Source of the DNA: an uncultured Lentisphaerota bacterium
GTDB taxonomy: Bacteria > Verrucomicrobiota > Kiritimatiellia > CAIQIC01
Direction: 5' to 3'
Length of the DNA stretch: 64,000 bases
NCBI GenBank assembly: GCA_903896925.1
Contig: CAITZM010000134.1
Location: 62,001-126,000 of the forward strand
Shown: in pieces, positions 31,889 through 39,067 of the stretch
How the letters are laid out: each line of letters starts with the position of its first letter
How positions within the stretch are numbered: the first letter of the stretch is position 1
Translations under genes and position numbers: made by a program
Notes under the pieces: model-generated
Database searches by the model: none
The model's input: the letters and a program-made list of their open reading frames with translations, nothing else
What the model was told of the DNA's origin: nothing

Positions 31889-32749
31889 ATGATGACGTTA
31901 CCGCAGGCCTTCAGTTCGCGTGGTCGGCTGGCGCCGACGCCGACCGGTTACCTGCACCTTGGCCATGCGCGCACGTTCTGGACGGCGCAGGAACGGGTGC
32001 GGGCGGTCGGCGGGAAACTGCTCCTGCGTGTCGAGGACATCGATCAGGCCCGCTGCCGGCCGGAATTCACCGTGGCCATGCTTGAGGATCTGCGCTGGTT
32101 CGGGCTGGCGTGGGACGAGGGGCCGGACCGCGGCGGGCCGTTCGCACCGTACACGCAAAGCGCGCGCCGGGACCAGCACCTGGCGGTCTGGCGGGCGCTG
32201 CTGGCCGGCGGCTGGATCTATCCCTCGGCGCATTCGCGCAAGGATCTGGAGCACGCGCCGCGCGCGCCGCACGCGGGCGAGGGCGAGGCGCTCTTCCCGG
32301 CGCACTGGCGGCCTGCGCCCGGCACGTGGACGCCGCCGGAGCAACCCGACGGCAGCAACTGGCGCTTCCATGTGCCGGACGGCGAGCGGCTTGAATTTGT
32401 GGATGGACGCTGCGGCCCGCAGGCGTTCGAGGCCGGGCGCGATTTCGGCGACTTCGTCGTCTGGCGGCGCGACGGGGTGCCCGCCTACGAACTTGTGGTG
32501 GCCGCCGACGACCACGCGATGCAGGTCACGGAAGTCGTGCGCGGCGAGGATCTGCTGCTCTCCACCGCGCGGCAACTGCTTATCTACCGCGCTCTGGGCT
32601 GGACGCCGCCCGCGTGGTTCCACTGCCCCTTGATGTGCGACGCCAGCGGCCAGCGCCTCGCCAAGCGCACCGCCGGCCTGGCCCTGCGCGACCTCCGCGC
32701 CGCCGGCCGTACGCCCGCCCAGCTCCGCGCGGAGTGGGGTGCGCCTTGA
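31889..32749 (+). CDS. gluQ: Glutamyl-Q tRNA(Asp) synthetase
   Basis: 286 residues from the first of two adjacent ATGs (31889, 31892). Class I aminoacyl-tRNA synthetase catalytic domain without an anticodon-binding domain: RLAPTPTGYLHLGHA holds the HIGH motif, LLRVEDIDQAR follows, and LAKRTAGLALR stands for KMSKS. It charges the queuosine of tRNA-Asp with glutamate. The zinc-site cysteines of many members (CxC around YxCxC) are replaced, YPSAHSRKDLE, so this is a zinc-free type. There is no ribosome binding site, and a TATAGT box ends 7 bases before the ATG, suggesting a leaderless message. Confidence 0.92.
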   Translation: MMTLPQAFSSRGRLAPTPTGYLHLGHARTFWTAQERVRAVGGKLLLRVEDIDQARCRPEFTVAMLEDLRWFGLAWDEGPDRGGPFAPYTQSARRDQHLAVWRALLAGGWIYPSAHSRKDLEHAPRAPHAGEGEALFPAHWRPAPGTWTPPEQPDGSNWRFHVPDGERLEFVDGRCGPQAFEAGRDFGDFVVWRRDGVPAYELVVAADDHAMQVTEVVRGEDLLLSTARQLLIYRALGWTPPAWFHCPLMCDASGQRLAKRTAGLALRDLRAAGRTPAQLRAEWGAP

Positions 32750-32796
32750 CAACACCCGGAAAGCGGCGCAGCTTTCCGCACCATGAAGGGCACGTC

Positions 32797-34023
32797 ATGA
32801 ACGCCGGCATCACCAAGGAATTCATCCGCCGCATTCCGAAGACGGACCTGCACCTGCATCTCGACGGCTCGCTGCGGCTGCCGACGCTGATCGAGCTGGC
32901 GAAGCGCGCGCGCGTCAAGCTGCCGTCGCAGACCGAGGACGGTTTGTGCCGGCTGGTTTTTAAGAAGAGCTATCGGAACCTGGGTGAATATCTGCGCGGT
33001 TTCGCCCTGACCTGCGCAGTGCTGCAGACGCCGGAAAATCTCGAACGCGTCGCCTGCGAGCTGGCCGAGGATTGCCTGGCCGAGGGCGTGCGCTACATCG
33101 AGGTCCGCTTTGCGCCGCAACTGCATTGCCATGACCGGTTGTCCATCGAGGGCGCGGTCGCCGCCGTCTGCCGCGGGCTGGAGCGCGCGCAGCGGGCCCA
33201 CAACCGTGCGCGCGCGGTGCGGCTGGACGAGGACCTGCCGTTCCACTTCGGCGTCATCCTCTGCGCGCTGCGCGCGTTTACGGCGGAGACCGCGCCCTAC
33301 TACGCGCGGCTGTTCAGCGTCATGCCCTATGCGCGCAAGCGCGAGGTGTTCGCGACGGCCTCGCTGGAGGTGGCGCGCGCCGCCAGCGACCTGGCGCACC
33401 GCGCCGGCCTGCCGGTCGTCGGTTTCGACCTGGCGGGCGAGGAGTCCGGGTATCCCTCCGAGCATCACGCGGCCGCCTATCAGCTCGCGCACCGCCACTT
33501 CATCCGCAAGACCGTCCACGCCGGCGAGGCCTACGGCCCGGAGTCCATCTTCCAGGCGATCACCGAGTGCCACGCCAACCGCATCGGCCACGGCACGTTC
33601 CTGTTCAACACCGACATGATCCTCAACCCGGCGGTCGGCGACCCCCAGGCCTACGTGCGGCACCTCGCCGAGTACATCGCCAGCCAGCGCATCAACATCG
33701 AGGTCTGCCTGACGAGCAACCTGCAGACCGTGCCGCAGATGCGGCGCCTCAGCGACCACCCGCTCAAGCAGATGCTGGCGCACAGCCTCTCGGTCAGCAT
33801 CAACACGGACAACCGGCTCGTCAGCCACACTACGCTGTGCCGCGAACTCGAGCTGGTCGCCACGCACTTTGTGATCACGCGCGACCAGTTCCGGCAGCTC
33901 GTGATCGCCGGTTTCAAAGGGAGTTTCTTTCCCGGCAGCTATACGGAAAAGCGCGCCTACGTCCGTCGCGTCATTGACCGCTACGAGGCCCTCGAGCGCG
34001 AACTGCTCCCGCTGGCGATGTGA
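32797..34023 (+). CDS. add: Adenosine deaminase family protein
   Basis: 408 residues, AGGG eight bases before the ATG. Amidohydrolase metal and catalytic motifs: PKTDLHLHLDGSL near the N-terminus, TVHAGEA, ANRIGHG and SINTDNRLVSHTT. The last motif has TDN where classical enzymes have TDD, a variant I also associate with several bacterial members. It hydrolyses adenosine (or deoxyadenosine) to inosine and ammonia in purine salvage; a related aminopurine substrate cannot be excluded. It follows gluQ by 47 bases on the same strand, possibly co-transcribed. The length is somewhat above the usual ~340, with an insertion around residues 130-150. Confidence 0.87.
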   Translation: MNAGITKEFIRRIPKTDLHLHLDGSLRLPTLIELAKRARVKLPSQTEDGLCRLVFKKSYRNLGEYLRGFALTCAVLQTPENLERVACELAEDCLAEGVRYIEVRFAPQLHCHDRLSIEGAVAAVCRGLERAQRAHNRARAVRLDEDLPFHFGVILCALRAFTAETAPYYARLFSVMPYARKREVFATASLEVARAASDLAHRAGLPVVGFDLAGEESGYPSEHHAAAYQLAHRHFIRKTVHAGEAYGPESIFQAITECHANRIGHGTFLFNTDMILNPAVGDPQAYVRHLAEYIASQRINIEVCLTSNLQTVPQMRRLSDHPLKQMLAHSLSVSINTDNRLVSHTTLCRELELVATHFVITRDQFRQLVIAGFKGSFFPGSYTEKRAYVRRVIDRYEALERELLPLAM

Positions 34024-34067
34024 GCTGCCCGGTCGCTATCGGGGGGCGGGTGTGGCGGGAGTAAGTT

Positions 34068-34754
34068 TCAAGCGTGGCGTGAGCTTGATTCCCTGAAGAC
34101 TCCTCTCGCATCAGGTTGCATTCCGAAGCGTAAACCCAGCCCGAGCATCCCTGCGCCCGCCATCTGGACAAGGTGAAAGATTCCATTGTGGTCGAACGGG
34201 ACCCAGATGCGGACCGATAGGTCGCTCGCCTGCGCGCCCGCGGCCGCCAGATTGAGCACGATGGCCACAGAGACGACTCCGGCGCCCTTCAGCCGATGGG
34301 TGGCCGCAAGAAAGACGTAGATCGCCAACACGCTTAGCATCACCGCGGCCTCATAGACGGCAAAAACGATGAAAGGCCCGCGCACGATCTCGGTCACCCC
34401 CAGAAAGGCAACGCCCCCTCCGATGCTCCACGGGACGAGACGCCCGGCCGCGATGCGCCCCCGCCAATCATAGACAGCACCCACCAGGAACAGCCCAATG
34501 AGAATACCTAGGCTTAGATAAAGAGGCTTCCAAAGCGCTGCATACATGGAACCCGGCATCTCGAATCCATGGGCCACGGCCCCGAGAAATGCCGAAAACG
34601 CAATGAGGCCGAGTATCCAGCACCAGAGTCCTGCTCGCCATCGATCAACCGTCCCGGTGTGCCGCAGGTATGCGGCGATCAGGATACACTCAAGGGCCAG
34701 CACCGCATCTGTGGCGCTGGTCGTCAGTTCGGTCGGCGATGGGGTCATCATCAT
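34068..34754 (-). CDS. Seven-to-eight-span membrane protein, DUF6962-like
   Basis: 228 residues from the first of three consecutive ATGs (34754, 34751, 34748). Hydrophobic throughout, with about seven membrane segments (CILIAAYLRH, WILGLIAFSAFLGAVAHGFE, LYLSLGILIGLFLVGAV, VAFLGVTEIV, AAVMLSVLAIYVFLAATH, VSVAIVLNLAAAGA, MAGAGMLGLGLRFGM). Spaced His residues (AHGFE, DHNGIFHLVQ) could bind a metal or heme, as in hemolysin-III/DUF6962-type proteins. The function is unknown. It lies 28 bases downstream of the cNMP/CPBP gene and is probably co-transcribed with it. Confidence 0.6.
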   Translation of the reverse strand: MMMTPSPTELTTSATDAVLALECILIAAYLRHTGTVDRWRAGLWCWILGLIAFSAFLGAVAHGFEMPGSMYAALWKPLYLSLGILIGLFLVGAVYDWRGRIAAGRLVPWSIGGGVAFLGVTEIVRGPFIVFAVYEAAVMLSVLAIYVFLAATHRLKGAGVVSVAIVLNLAAAGAQASDLSVRIWVPFDHNGIFHLVQMAGAGMLGLGLRFGMQPDARGVFRESSSRHA

Positions 34755-34782
34755 GGCGAACCTGCTGGTGCAGCGCGCCGCC

Positions 34783-35967
34783 CTAGCCGCCCACCCGCTC
34801 AAGGCCGAGAATGAACAGGGCATACCAGCCGGTGAGAATATGCGAAACGGACACGCCGATCAACGAGCGCTGGCGCGAATACAACCAGCCCCAGAAAAGC
34901 CCGGCGAACATCGCCAGCACGGCCAGGAAAGTCGACACATGGATATGGAAGGCGGCGAACATGGCGTTGGACAGGATAATCGCCCACAGCACCCGGTGCT
35001 TGCTGGTGAGAAATTCATGGAAGGAACTCTGCAAGGCGCCTCGCGCAATTATTTCCTGCACGGGTGAAAAGAGTCCGTAAAGCAGCGCGATGACCAGGCC
35101 CTTCGTCAGGTTAATCCCGCTACCCGCGTCTCCATGCCCAAAGGATAATTGGAACACGGACAAATGATGCATGGACGGGACGAGCCCTATCAAGGCCCAC
35201 TTGATAAGCGTTGCGCTCAAACACAACACCACGGTAACCAGCAAGGTCAGGCGCAAGTCCGCCTTCCAATTGCCCACGCGGAACCCGTAGATCCACATAG
35301 GGAAGCCGCTGGAGCGCATCATGATGACCAGGCTGACGGCAATAGCCGCCGTGAGCGTCACTGAAACGTATGTGCTCGTTTCAGAGTTGTTGACCAGGAC
35401 GGTTATCGTGCTCAACAGGAGATTGTAGAAAGTCACCAACAGGATGGTATAAATGATCAGGCGACCTGTTGCCGCGCGCGCATGTGCCGATTTAAGTTCG
35501 TTTTGCAGCGCTACCACAGTTACTTCGTTGGTATGCCGCAGGCGCGCCGACAAGTCGCGAGCCAGGTTGTAGGCCATGCGGCCGAAGGCCGACGGCTCAT
35601 TTTTCTGAAGTTCGGAAAAAGCCTCCCGACTGATGCTTGCCAAGGTCACTGCGCTTACCGCCCGCACGGTAGCGGAGCGTTCAGAAGACTCAAGAATCGC
35701 CATTTCCCCAAGCGTGCTGCCCTCTGACAAGGTAGCCAGTTGATACTCCGGCCCCTTCACCCCCTCTCGCTTCATGACCGCCAGTTCACCAAGCAACACC
35801 AGGTACAGTTTCGTGGCAACATCCCCTTCGCGCACGATCTGCTCGCCCGCTGAAAACTGCTCGACCACAAACCGGGCTTTCAGTTCAGCGAGTTGCGCGG
35901 GGGGGAGTTCGGCAAACAGCCGGTTGCGGGCCAGCGCGCCATCAATCAGATCATCGCTGGCGGACAT
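34783..35967 (-). CDS. Cyclic-nucleotide-binding domain fused to CPBP/CAAX-protease-like membrane domain
   Basis: 394 residues from the ATG at 35967 (AGGAG nine bases ahead; an ATG at 35994 abuts its own GAAGG). Residues ~10-135 form a cNMP-binding domain (FSAGEQIVREGDVATKLYLV, GEMAILESSERSATVRA, with the E and R of the phosphate cassette). About eight membrane segments follow. The CPBP/ABI motifs are recognisable but altered: PVQEIIARG for EExxxR, FAAFHIH, and SVSHILTG. It would be an intramembrane protease or protein-interaction module gated by cAMP, cGMP or a related ligand. Fusions of these two domains are uncommon. Confidence 0.82.
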   Translation of the reverse strand: MSASDDLIDGALARNRLFAELPPAQLAELKARFVVEQFSAGEQIVREGDVATKLYLVLLGELAVMKREGVKGPEYQLATLSEGSTLGEMAILESSERSATVRAVSAVTLASISREAFSELQKNEPSAFGRMAYNLARDLSARLRHTNEVTVVALQNELKSAHARAATGRLIIYTILLVTFYNLLLSTITVLVNNSETSTYVSVTLTAAIAVSLVIMMRSSGFPMWIYGFRVGNWKADLRLTLLVTVVLCLSATLIKWALIGLVPSMHHLSVFQLSFGHGDAGSGINLTKGLVIALLYGLFSPVQEIIARGALQSSFHEFLTSKHRVLWAIILSNAMFAAFHIHVSTFLAVLAMFAGLFWGWLYSRQRSLIGVSVSHILTGWYALFILGLERVGG

Positions 35968-36257
35968 AATAGCTGGCTCCTGATTCTTTTTCATCCTTCA
36001 GGCCATAAGGAATTGCTGTGGCGCGCCTGCCGGAAGCGCGTAACTCTTCGATCACACGCTGCCACGAAGAATTCACACATGCATTCTTACGCGCCACCCT
36101 GCCAAGTCAAGTCCTTCTTCGCTGTCATGGCCGTCGGACCCGGAGCGGCTGACCAGCTGACAAAAGGGGAGGGGATTGTTGAGGGGTGCATCCAGAGCCG
36201 CCCAGAAACCGCCACCGGCTGCGCCTTTCAGCCGCCGTTTACAGCTAGGTATTTGGT

Positions 36258-36302
36258 TGGTCGGGGCGAGGAGATTTGAACTCCTGACCTTTTGCACCCC
36301 AA
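36258..36302 (-). other. attachment site: 3' remnant of a tRNA-Pro gene
   Basis: Read on the minus strand this 45-base stretch is the end of tRNA-Pro: anticodon loop TTGGGGT (anticodon GGG), anticodon stem arm GCAAA, variable loop AGGTC, T arm AGGAG-TTCAAAT-CTCCT, acceptor CGCCCCG and ACCA. The bases further upstream on that strand cannot form the 5' anticodon stem, D arm or acceptor strand, so the gene is cut in the anticodon region. This is what integrases using tRNA 3' ends leave at the far end of an inserted element. The chromosomal flank is at lower coordinates; the element lies at higher coordinates. Confidence 0.85.
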
Positions 36303-36346
36303 GCCCTCACAGCCTTTTTATGGCGTCTGTTTTATCCCGATAAATA

Positions 36347-36379
36347 GAGTATTTACTCACGTAACATAAGTCTGTTACG
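36347..36379. repeat. Two inverted repeats beside the attachment site
   Basis: GAGTA-TT-TACTC (36347-36358) and CGTAACA-TAAGTC-TGTTACG (36360-36379) lie 45-77 bases inside the element end. Such paired sites next to an att core often bind integrase arms or excisionase; that role is inferred. Confidence 0.45.
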
Positions 36380-36679
36380 CAAGAACAGATCAAGTGGGCA
36401 AGCTTGTGCAAAAACGGTCAATGTCGGGCAATAGTTTCACATATCCTTCTCATAAATGGCTTTTTTCGGTGAGTTCAAATCTGGACAACGGGGTCTCGAA
36501 GGGCCGACCTCAGCCGAGTCGCGACATCTTTACCTGGCACGCTGCGATAGGCCCGAATTTCGCATCAGGTTCGCCGTACTGCTGCTCGATGAGGTTGGCT
36601 GCTACCTAGACCTCTATAAGGACGCAGTGGTCCAGGGTGGGGACTGAGCGCATCACAACCGGACCAGAGCTAAAAGAAA

Positions 36680-36700
36680 GGGCGCCGTTGCCGGCGCCCT
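36680..36700 (-). terminator. Rho-independent terminator
   Basis: GGGCGCCG and CGGCGCCC form an 8-bp stem with a 4-base loop; on the minus strand it is followed by TTTCTTTTA. It ends the 143-residue gene at 36723. Confidence 0.8.
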
Positions 36701-36722
36701 TCAAGTCATGCTGTTCGCACGA

Positions 36723-37154
36723 TTAGGCAGTCGGTATCGGCTGCACTGAACCGTCCGGGCCGATCATGAGGCCGGCATCCCGCAGCGCGGCGTTTGCCTT
36801 CGCCACGGCCGTCACCTTGACCTGCTCCAGTTCGATCTTGGCTGTGGCGGCGTTGTTTGACCACAACGCAAGATTCTGGAGCGCCTTCCCGCTCAGGTTG
36901 GCGGCTGCCATGACTTCCTTGAAGCCCGCTTCGTTCTGCATGTAGTTGCGGACACCAAACGCAACACGATTGACGGTCAGACGGACTTCGTCATCAATGC
37001 TTTTCGCAACCTTGGTCCCCGGCGCCTTGCGTTCCTTCTTGGTCAACAGCTTGAACGCGTCCACGCCCATGACCTTGCGCCAGTAGAATCCGGAAGGGCA
37101 TTCTTGCGGCGGATGCTTGCCCTTCACGATCTGTCCTTCAGTATGTTCAACCAT
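36723..37154 (-). CDS. Hypothetical 143-residue island protein
   Basis: GGAG six bases before the ATG and a terminator just after the stop support a real, single-gene unit. The N-terminus contains a His/Lys/Pro/Cys stretch (GKHPPQECPSGFYWRK), the middle is basic (LLTKKERKAPGTKVAK), and the rest is helical and Ala-rich. No family is recognised. It lies at the end of the element next to the attachment site, divergent from the replication genes. Confidence 0.7.
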   Translation of the reverse strand: MVEHTEGQIVKGKHPPQECPSGFYWRKVMGVDAFKLLTKKERKAPGTKVAKSIDDEVRLTVNRVAFGVRNYMQNEAGFKEVMAAANLSGKALQNLALWSNNAATAKIELEQVKVTAVAKANAALRDAGLMIGPDGSVQPIPTA

Positions 37155-37671
37155 TTTATACTCCGTGTTACCCGTTCATCTACATTTGCGCTTGGGTGCC
37201 TATTTTTGCGGGTAACTTCGCAATGTCAAGCCCACTCGTGCGGATGCCATCCGACCATCCGATGAATAGGCTTGGGGAATTGACCGGCGCTTGTCCGGTC
37301 AATTTTCTTTATTGCACACACGACCACGCCGTTGCAGGCAATTCCATTAAAAAGCCATCCAAGCAGCAGCGTCAACTTACAGCAATGATTGCAGTAACTT
37401 CGGGCCATTTCGTCGCGCCACCGTAAAATGGAAACCAGTGGTGCCGCGATTAGCCGGACCGAATAATTGACCGGAGCTTTGTTCGTGGTTGCAGAGCTAG
37501 AAATTATGAATCCTTCTCACCCATCGGTTAAACTTCAAACAATGTTTTCAGGCCTTTGCGCATACCACCGTCGCCGACAAATGCGGCGCAAAACGAGCAA
37601 GCATTTTCTCAAATTAATCAACCGGCAAGTTCCCTGCTAATAGCTGCAGCCCCTGAGATGGAGGACATGAC
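37155..37671. other. Intergenic region with regulatory palindrome
   Basis: 517 bases between divergent genes and therefore the likely promoter region for both. It holds the AATTGACCGG palindrome (37278-37304), a third copy of the half-site at 37465-37474, and A/T-rich stretches up to the start of the next gene, whose ATG follows GGAGG. No open frame here is convincing. Confidence 0.5.
37278..37310. terminator. Perfect 10-bp palindrome with T-run
   Basis: AATTGACCGG (37278-37287) pairs perfectly with CCGGTCAATT (37295-37304), followed by TTCTTT. It could be a plus-strand terminator, but it lies in a promoter region and the half-site recurs at 37465-37474, so an operator is equally possible. 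Confidence 0.5.
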
Positions 37672-38010
37672 ATGGACGAGCTGAAAGACCTGATGGCGGC
37701 AGCGGTGGCGGCCCCACCAGAACTGCAGATTATGGCAACCAAAATGTTGCGAGGAACACGCAACATAGAAGACCGGGCCATCGAACCGTGGTTGACACGT
37801 GTTGAGTTGGGCCGGGAGACGAACCTGCATCCCGCAACGCTCTGGCGCTGGAAGGTTCCAGGCGTTGACCTTGGCGGCCGGCTGCGTTTCAAACGCAGTG
37901 TGGTCGAGGCCTACCTGAAGAGCCCGGAGTTCAAGAAGCGGATGAATGATCTGCGCCTGGACCGAAAGGATCGGCGCAACCAGAAGCAAATAGTGGAGGC
38001 AAAACCGTGA
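37672..38010 (+). CDS. Excisionase-like helix-turn-helix protein
   Basis: 112 residues, GGAGG seven to eight bases before the ATG. The centre has a winged helix-turn-helix of the MerR/Xis type: WLTRVELGRETNLHPATLWRW followed by a wing (GGRLRFKRSVVEAYL). The C-terminus is highly charged (RMNDLRLDRKDRRNQK). It probably binds DNA as a replication regulator or directionality factor. It leads a coupled operon: its TGA shares one base with the start of the 21-residue frame at 38010. Confidence 0.75.
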   Translation: MDELKDLMAAAVAAPPELQIMATKMLRGTRNIEDRAIEPWLTRVELGRETNLHPATLWRWKVPGVDLGGRLRFKRSVVEAYLKSPEFKKRMNDLRLDRKDRRNQKQIVEAKP

Positions 38011-38075
38011 TGGGCAAGATTATTAAACTTGCGGGCAGCACGATCAGCCTGTTCGCGTGGGGAGGCAGCCGATGA
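38010..38075 (+). CDS. Small coupled open frame (21 residues)
   Basis: The ATG overlaps the stop of the upstream gene (TGATG) and the TGA overlaps the ATG of the next gene (ATGA at 38072). The product would begin MGKIIKLAGSTISLF. Because both junctions are exact, translation probably passes through it, either to make a micropeptide or simply to couple the flanking genes. Confidence 0.5.
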   Translation: MGKIIKLAGSTISLFAWGGSR

Positions 38076-39067
38076 GCGCGCTTTCACGGTACATCGAGCA
38101 GCTCAAGGTCCTGCCGCATTCCGGGGGCGGCGGACTGCATACGGCGTTGCTCGGCATGGCCAACCTCGGCGCCCTGGCCGGCCTCCCGCGCGAACAGGTG
38201 CTCGCCGATCTCCGCGCCAACGTTCAGGGAACCCGACGCGTCTCGGATGCCGAGATCCGGCAGGCGATCAACAAGGCTTTCGACGAGCGCGGGCAACCTG
38301 GGCACGGCGTCAAGCATGAGCCGCAGTGGCAGGCTGTAGTCCGGCCTCCCATTGATGCGCTCAAGCTGCACAAGGCAATCCAGGGGCGCGGAGCCGATGC
38401 GCGGGAGGAAGACCTGGTCGCGCTCTCTCCAGTCAAGCCCAGCGAGCACATCGATTGCCAAACCATTCAACTGCTCAAAGAACTCTATGCTCCGTGGGAT
38501 ACGTTATTCATGGGTGAACGCTTTGACACCGGCGGGTCATCCACCCTCCAGCAGGTTTCGGCTTGGTTGAAGGACGCGATGGAAGGTGCCTTCGCTCCAC
38601 CGCACGTTTGCCCCAATCCTTTGACCGGCCAAGCCGCGCCAACCAAAAGCGGGACGTTGTCCATGCGGTGCGACGCCTGCGTCAAAGACTACCGTTATTG
38701 CATCGTCGAGTTTGACGTGAAACCTGAAGTGCTGCGTGATCCTACCGAGTGTACCGCGCCGTGGGCGCGAGAGGAGCAAATTCGATTCTGGGCCGGAGCG
38801 CTGGCCTTCGGCTGGCCGATCGCCGCGCTGATTGATTCCGGCGGGAAGTCCATCCATGGCTGGATCCAAGTCAACGCAAAGGATGAGGCCGATTGGAACG
38901 CGCAGGTTCGCGGCGAGATTTTCGATCGCTTCCTCGTTCCGATGGGTGCGGATGGCGCTTGCTGCAACCCGAGCCGGCTATCGCGGCTTCCAGGGCACCA
39001 GCGCAGCGAGACTGGGCGCTGGCAGCGGCTGTTGTTCCTCAACCCCCAACCCGAGGGCAGATCGTGA
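38072..39067 (+). CDS. Primase-like replication protein
   Basis: 331 residues from the ATG at 38072. A helical N-terminus (PriCT-like region, DLRANVQGTRRVSDAEIRQA, ~50-75) is followed by a domain with a Cys cluster (CPNP... CDAC, ~190-210), VEFD, D255-S-G-G-K-S-I-H262-G and a conserved RLSRLPGHQR near the C-terminus. The last two resemble motifs of plasmid and phage archaeo-eukaryotic-type primases. It would make primers for replication of the element. The stop overlaps the GTG start of the helicase gene, so the two are coupled. Confidence 0.7.
   Translation: MSALSRYIEQLKVLPHSGGGGLHTALLGMANLGALAGLPREQVLADLRANVQGTRRVSDAEIRQAINKAFDERGQPGHGVKHEPQWQAVVRPPIDALKLHKAIQGRGADAREEDLVALSPVKPSEHIDCQTIQLLKELYAPWDTLFMGERFDTGGSSTLQQVSAWLKDAMEGAFAPPHVCPNPLTGQAAPTKSGTLSMRCDACVKDYRYCIVEFDVKPEVLRDPTECTAPWAREEQIRFWAGALAFGWPIAALIDSGGKSIHGWIQVNAKDEADWNAQVRGEIFDRFLVPMGADGACCNPSRLSRLPGHQRSETGRWQRLLFLNPQPEGRS

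Larger units (their letters stand above)
36304..36722. other. Island end region, no convincing gene
   Basis: About 400 bases between the tRNA remnant and the first island gene, more A/T-rich than the chromosome to the left. It holds two short inverted repeats (36347-36379) and the terminator of the next gene. A 63-codon open frame at 36456-36647 has no ribosome binding site or recognisable product. Confidence 0.5.

Noticed and set aside
36258..36330. Complete tRNA gene
   Set aside because: Only the 3' half from the anticodon loop folds; the 5' acceptor strand, D arm and 5' anticodon arm are missing, so it is a remnant rather than a functional tRNA.
36456..36647. 63-codon plus-strand gene near the island end
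   Set aside because: No ribosome binding site, no recognisable product, and it lies in a region with att-type repeats.
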